A stretch of 64,000 nt of DNA, taken from positions 1 through 64,000 of the forward strand of contig NZ_JAOQJT010000006.1 of assembly GCF_025567285.1 (NCBI RefSeq), given 5' to 3'. Position 1 is the stretch's first letter; every line of letters begins with the position of its first letter. Of the stretch, positions 60,175 through 64,000 are shown piece after piece. The notes below the pieces were generated by a model. It was not told the origin of the DNA and did not search any database. It worked only from the letters and a program-made list of their open reading frames with translations. The DNA comes from Coprococcus aceti. Lineage in GTDB: Bacteria > Bacillota > Clostridia > Lachnospirales > Lachnospiraceae. The position numbers and the translations under genes were made by a program.

Positions 60175-60930
60175 ATGGTAAAGATCATAATGCATGGTTG
60201 CAATGGAAAGATGGGACAGGTAATAACAGGTATCGTTGCAGGCGATCCTGATGCCGAGATCGTAGCGGGAATAGATGTTGTGGACAACAGGGATAACGGA
60301 TATCCGGTATTTACAGATATAGATGCCTGCGATGTCGAGGCTGATGTCATCATAGATTTTGCAGCGGCTGTAGCTGTTGACAAGCTCCTCGATTACGGTG
60401 TGAGGACACAGACTCCTATAGTTCTCTGTACAACAGGTCTCTCAGATGAGCAGCTTGCAAAGGTAAAGGAGTGCAGTGCAAAGGTTGCCATACTCAAGTC
60501 AGCGAACATGTCACTGGGAATCAATACACTCATGAAGCTTCTGAAGGATGCTGCGAAGGTATTCTCACCAGCCGGATATGATATAGAGATAGTTGAGAAG
60601 CATCACAACCAGAAGGTGGATGCTCCATCCGGAACAGCTCTTGCTCTTGCTGATTCAATCAATGAGGCATGCAATGAGCAGTATGAGTATGTGTACGACA
60701 GAAGCCAGGTGAGAAAGAAGAGAGATAAGAAGGAGCTCGGAATCTCTGCTGTCAGAGGCGGCACTATAGTTGGAGAGCATGAGGTGATATTTGCAGGTAT
60801 TGATGAGGTTATAGAGTTCAAGCACACTGCATATTCCAAGTCAGTATTTGCAAAGGGTGCTGTTGAGGCAGGAAAGTTCCTCAAGGGCAAGCCTGCAGGA
60901 ATGTACGATATGGCGGACGTTATAGGATAG
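60175..60930 (+). CDS. dapB: 4-hydroxy-tetrahydrodipicolinate reductase
   Basis: 251 residues. NAD(P)H-dependent second step after DapA. MHGCNGKMGQ at the N-terminus (nucleotide), TTGLS near 83, SANMSLGIN, and EKHHNQKVDAPSGTALALAD with the catalytic His pair and Lys are family blocks; HTAYSKSVFAKGA follows. GGAGG lies ten bases before ATG. Followed 8 bp later by a DUF6145 gene. Confidence 0.96.
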   Translation: MVKIIMHGCNGKMGQVITGIVAGDPDAEIVAGIDVVDNRDNGYPVFTDIDACDVEADVIIDFAAAVAVDKLLDYGVRTQTPIVLCTTGLSDEQLAKVKECSAKVAILKSANMSLGINTLMKLLKDAAKVFSPAGYDIEIVEKHHNQKVDAPSGTALALADSINEACNEQYEYVYDRSQVRKKRDKKELGISAVRGGTIVGEHEVIFAGIDEVIEFKHTAYSKSVFAKGAVEAGKFLKGKPAGMYDMADVIG

Positions 60931-60938
60931 GAGCGGTT

Positions 60939-61304
60939 ATGGAGATTTCAACTAGGACAGAGGATGGCGAGCTTGTTCTGTGCGCCAGCTCGATATATAA
61001 TCAGAAGTTTTATCTGAACAAGGAATTTTCAAAGCTTCCTGATGAGATAAAGGACGAGCTTCACGCCATGTGTGGAGCGTTTACACAGGAGGTCGGAGGA
61101 ATATTTATGTTGGTGTTTGACGACGCCGGCAATCTGAAGATACAGACGAGGGCACTTGAGGATGACCTGTTATTTGACGACATAGGATGCGGACTCAAGG
61201 TCAAGAAGCTGCAGAATGAAAAGAAGGAGCTGTTCCAGAGTCTGGAGCTGTTCTATAAGATATTTATACAGGGTGTTGACATTAACAGTCTTGTAAATGA
61301 ATGA
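60939..61304 (+). CDS. DUF6145 family protein
   Basis: 121 residues, soluble, no known motif; CASSIYNQKFYLNKEFSKLPDEIKDELH and FMLVFDDAGNL fit this small Lachnospiraceae family whose members often neighbour dapB or coaX. AGGAG lies five bases before ATG. Probably in one transcript with dapB; function unknown. Confidence 0.8.
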   Translation: MEISTRTEDGELVLCASSIYNQKFYLNKEFSKLPDEIKDELHAMCGAFTQEVGGIFMLVFDDAGNLKIQTRALEDDLLFDDIGCGLKVKKLQNEKKELFQSLELFYKIFIQGVDINSLVNE

Positions 61305-61341
61305 TATAAAATAATTGGAAGATCAGGAAGGAAAAAAGGGC

Positions 61342-62109
61342 ATGTTATTTGCTATTGATGCTGGAAATACAAATATTACGATAGGACTGTTTGACGGAGA
61401 ACGCCTGGAGAAGACCTTCAGGATGACCACCGGGATATCGAGAACATCGGATGAGTACGGAGTATTTCTGTGCGACTGGCTCAGAATGAGACAGTTGTCA
61501 ACTGATGTTATAGATGAAGTTATAATCGCTTCGGTTGTTCCGAAGATCATGCATTCACTGGTGAATGGCATAAAGAAATATTTTGGAATAACACCACTCA
61601 TAGTTGAGCCGGGAATAAAGACGGGGATCAATATAGCGCTGCCAAACCCGAAGCAGCTTGGAGCTGACAGAATAGTTGACGCAGTTGCGGCTTATCACAT
61701 GTATGGCGGACCGGTTCTCACGGTGGACTTTGGAACTGCCACAACGTACGACCTCATCAATGCCGATGGCGTGTTTGAGGCTGAGGTCACATCGCCGGGT
61801 ATAAGGCTTATTGCAAATGCTCTGTGGACGGGAACAGCCAAGCTTCCTGAGATAGAGATAAAGGTGCCTGAGACGATACTGTGCAAGGACACGATATCCA
61901 GTATGCAGGCCGGTGTGTGCATGGGCTATATTGGCCAGACAGAGTATATAGTGAAGAGAATGCGCAAGGAGTCAGGATACGACAACATGAAGGTCGTGGC
62001 TACCGGCGGACTTGGAAAGATGATATATGAGAACACGGACTGCATAGATGTGTATGATCCGGATCTCACACTTCACGGACTCAGACTTATCATGGACAAG
62101 CAGAAATAA
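61342..62109 (+). CDS. coaX: Type III pantothenate kinase
   Basis: 255 residues, ASKHA fold. First step of coenzyme A synthesis; does not respond to CoA feedback. DAGNTNITIG (6-15), the GADRIVDAVAAYH block with catalytic Asp, FGTATTYD, SPGIRL and GGLGK are present. ATG 61342 has AAGGA/GGG upstream; the reading from 61315 lacks a ribosome site. 37 bp after the DUF6145 gene. Confidence 0.96.
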   Translation: MLFAIDAGNTNITIGLFDGERLEKTFRMTTGISRTSDEYGVFLCDWLRMRQLSTDVIDEVIIASVVPKIMHSLVNGIKKYFGITPLIVEPGIKTGINIALPNPKQLGADRIVDAVAAYHMYGGPVLTVDFGTATTYDLINADGVFEAEVTSPGIRLIANALWTGTAKLPEIEIKVPETILCKDTISSMQAGVCMGYIGQTEYIVKRMRKESGYDNMKVVATGGLGKMIYENTDCIDVYDPDLTLHGLRLIMDKQK

Positions 62110-62157
62110 GTCGAATTTTGCAAATTATATATTATTATAGAAGCAATGGAGAAATTT

Positions 62158-63126
62158 ATGGATTTCAGAGATAAATTGATCCTGGCGCCGATGGCTGGTG
62201 TATGTGACCAGCCATTTCGTCTTTTATGCAAGGAACAGGGCTGTGATATCCTGTACAGCGAGATGGTGAGCGCCAAGGCAATATATTATAAAAATATGAA
62301 CACGAAGCCGCTTCTGGCTATGGATGAGCGGGAGAAGCCATTTGGGCTGCAGCTCTTTGGCTCTGATCCTGAGATCATGGCGGAGATGGCAAAGAGGATA
62401 GAGAGCAACGGTTATTCATTCATAGATGTAAATATGGGCTGCCCTGTGCCGAAGGTGGTCAACAATGGAGAGGGATCTGCGCTGATGAAGGATCCGGTTC
62501 TTGTTGGAAGGATAGTCGAGGCCATGGCAAAAGCTATAAGTATACCGCTGACCATCAAGATAAGAAGCGGATTTGATTCAGAGCATATAAATGCGCCTGA
62601 GATAGCACATATAGCCCAGGAGAGCGGGGCTGCCGCTGTGGCGGTGCACGGAAGGACAAGGCAGCAGTATTATCAGGGACATGCGGACTGGAGCGTCATA
62701 GCCAGGGTGAAGGAGGCGTGCATCATCCCGATCATTGGCAATGGCGATATAAACACTCCTCAGGACATCATAGACATGAGGGCGCAGACGAACTGTGACG
62801 GCTTTATGATAGGAAGAGGTGCGAGGGGCAACCCGTGGATATTCCGCGATATGAAATACTACTACGAGCATGGCGAGCTGCCGGACAAGCCTGACATATA
62901 TGAAGTGAAGGATATGATGCTGAGACATGCGAGACTCATGGTTGAGTTCAAGGGTGAGTACACAGGTATCCATGAGATGAGAAAGCACGTGGCATGGTAC
63001 TCAGTCGGAATGTATGATTCGGCAAAGCTCAGGAGCAATGTGAACCAGGTTGAGACTTACGAGGAGCTTGAGGAACTGCTCTGTAGATGGGCTGACAGCG
63101 CACCTGAAAAAGTCATTGTGAGTTAA
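62158..63126 (+). CDS. dusB: tRNA-dihydrouridine synthase
   Basis: 322 residues. FMN enzyme that reduces uridine to dihydrouridine in tRNA. LAPMAGVCDQPFRLLC near the start, NMGCPVPKVV (catalytic Cys), KIRSGFD, VHGRTRQQYYQGHADW and GNGDINTPQD are the Dus blocks; the C-terminal helical domain follows. I favour ATG 62158, which has GGAG six bases upstream, over ATG 62146. 48 bp after coaX. Confidence 0.94.
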   Translation: MDFRDKLILAPMAGVCDQPFRLLCKEQGCDILYSEMVSAKAIYYKNMNTKPLLAMDEREKPFGLQLFGSDPEIMAEMAKRIESNGYSFIDVNMGCPVPKVVNNGEGSALMKDPVLVGRIVEAMAKAISIPLTIKIRSGFDSEHINAPEIAHIAQESGAAAVAVHGRTRQQYYQGHADWSVIARVKEACIIPIIGNGDINTPQDIIDMRAQTNCDGFMIGRGARGNPWIFRDMKYYYEHGELPDKPDIYEVKDMMLRHARLMVEFKGEYTGIHEMRKHVAWYSVGMYDSAKLRSNVNQVETYEELEELLCRWADSAPEKVIVS

Positions 63127-63336
63127 CATAAAAACAAAAAAATGTAACAGAAAACAAAGATTTTATTAAAAACTCTAAAGTAAAAATATACAAGATGCTG
63201 ATTTGTTTCAAAAATGTTACGGTACTAAAATGTAAAATATGCACAAAAATAGCATTTTAAAATGTTGCATGTTTACATTAACGGAATTAAAGATTTTATG
63301 CGAGTTGTGCATGATTTACAAAAATATCCACTTTGC

Positions 63337-63365
63337 TTGACCTTTCTTTTGACAGAGATTATAAT
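63337..63365 (+). promoter_or_regulatory. Promoter of the final gene
   Basis: TTGACC-N17-TATAAT, about 70 bp before the start. The rest of the 63127-63436 gap is AT-rich and shows nothing else. Confidence 0.8.
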
Positions 63366-63436
63366 AGCGTCATGAGTTAAATTTTAACGGTTTTGTAACA
63401 ATTCTGAAACCGTAAAGAAATTAAGGAGAAAAGGTT

Positions 63437-64000
63437 ATGCAAAAGTTTTCAGATTCATCACGTATGAAATCACAGAAACTAATGAAGACATCACTGAAAA
63501 GGAACGTAAAGAAGATTAGCATAGGAGCAGTACTCCTGGCAGTTGGATTTTCATCATACGCAGTTATCGCATCAGATGACAGCATGGTTTCATCCAAGGG
63601 CAAGGGAGTGTCGATCGCAGCAGCAGCAGGTAATACATTATACGCAGACAACACAGCAGACTATGGAGAGGCAACATCATCAGTTGCACTGGCAGATGGT
63701 ACTCTGTCAGATGTCAACAAGACTGGTTCAGTAGCCCTCTCAAGCAAGAAGACAGTTAAGAAGACTTCAGCCATAAGCGGTGGAGTTCAGGAGAGCACAA
63801 CAGAGGCTCGTGCAACAGAGGCTGCACAGCAGGCAGCAGACACAACAAAGTCAGAGCCTACCACACAGATGAAGGTTAAGGATAAGGATAAGTCAGCAGC
63901 AGGACTTCCTGACGATCAGATATCAGTTGATCCATCAACAGAGAAGTCAACAGATGGACTTCCTGATGACAAGGTTATCTATGTGAATGGTGAGACATCA
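63437..64000 (+). CDS. Secreted or wall-associated protein, 3' end outside window
   Basis: 188 codons present and still open at the window edge. The N-terminus has a polar start of about 27 residues, a hydrophobic segment (about 28-46, ISIGAVLLAVGFSSYAVIA) that acts as signal or anchor, then Ser/Thr/Ala/Lys-rich low-complexity sequence with the short repeat GLPDD (about 157-161 and 177-181). AAGGAG lies eight bases before ATG 63437. The functional domain, probably wall-related, would lie beyond the edge and cannot be named. Confidence 0.8.
   Translation, partial: MQKFSDSSRMKSQKLMKTSLKRNVKKISIGAVLLAVGFSSYAVIASDDSMVSSKGKGVSIAAAAGNTLYADNTADYGEATSSVALADGTLSDVNKTGSVALSSKKTVKKTSAISGGVQESTTEARATEAAQQAADTTKSEPTTQMKVKDKDKSAAGLPDDQISVDPSTEKSTDGLPDDKVIYVNGETS

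Overview
The window looks like chromosomal DNA of an anaerobic, low-to-moderate GC Firmicute of class Clostridia, most likely family Lachnospiraceae (a Coprococcus-like gut commensal is my guess, not proven). Reasons: AAGGAGG-type ribosome sites with frequent TTG and GTG starts, TTGACA-N17-TATAAT promoters, T-tailed hairpin terminators, the DapL variant of lysine synthesis, an ANTAR regulator beside glnA, DUF1836, DUF6145 and DUF5662 proteins, and a CAP/Big2 surface protein.

Layout. 1-4232 is a visibly AT-rich accessory patch: the tail of a polymorphic-toxin gene cut by an in-frame TAG, an immunity-type gene, a DUF4143 ATPase, a second immunity-type gene, and relics of further toxin/immunity modules set among large hairpins. 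4233-6037 holds a secreted CAP protein and a PadR regulator. 6160-9299 is a reverse-strand thiSGHE operon behind a TPP riboswitch and terminator. 9394-16523 holds a phenylacetate-CoA ligase, PutP, a broken OmpA/MotB gene, a K+ channel and PEP carboxykinase. 16579-18926 is a two-gene DNA-repair cassette (radical SAM plus partner) under a perfect LexA box. 19050-20090 is rpsF-ssb-rpsR. 20220-26097 holds an ABC-2 exporter, glnA, an ANTAR regulator, dapF and dapL. 26314-33940 holds an amylase-like protein without catalytic residues, a TrpR-like regulator, DUF1836, a CBS-domain membrane protein, a Cys-rich miniprotein, an asymmetric ABC-F ATPase and a membrane-anchored protein. 34326-38847 is a sugar ABC importer without its own ATPase, plus a YesL-like protein. 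38943-42482 is an ECF sigma / membrane anti-sigma / lipoprotein operon. 42529-47959 is hprK-glk-murB-rapZ-whiA and a Crh-like HPr. 47973-52842 holds a 906-residue repeat protein, a possible ribbon-helix-helix protein, a second DUF4143-type ATPase and tRNA-Thr. 52917-63126 holds DUF5662, dnaE, an rRNA methylase, a double OB-fold protein, a lysine riboswitch with dapA, dapB, DUF6145, coaX and dusB. A secreted protein runs off the right edge.

How it fits together. dapA, dapB, dapL and dapF give most of the aminotransferase route to diaminopimelate and lysine, with dapA under lysine control. hprK, glk, rapZ, whiA and the HPr paralogue form the carbon-status and envelope cluster known from Bacillus, with murB inserted and yvcK absent. 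The exporter, sugar importer and sigma operon are free-standing modules.

The strongest unusual points are the amylase homologue with all three catalytic residues substituted, the HPr paralogue with Glu15 and Ser46 next to the HprK cluster, the SOS-box promoter that appears to start a leaderless mRNA for a radical-SAM repair pair, and an ABC-F protein whose substitutions all fall in one composite ATP site. All calls come from reading the sequence; no database search was run.
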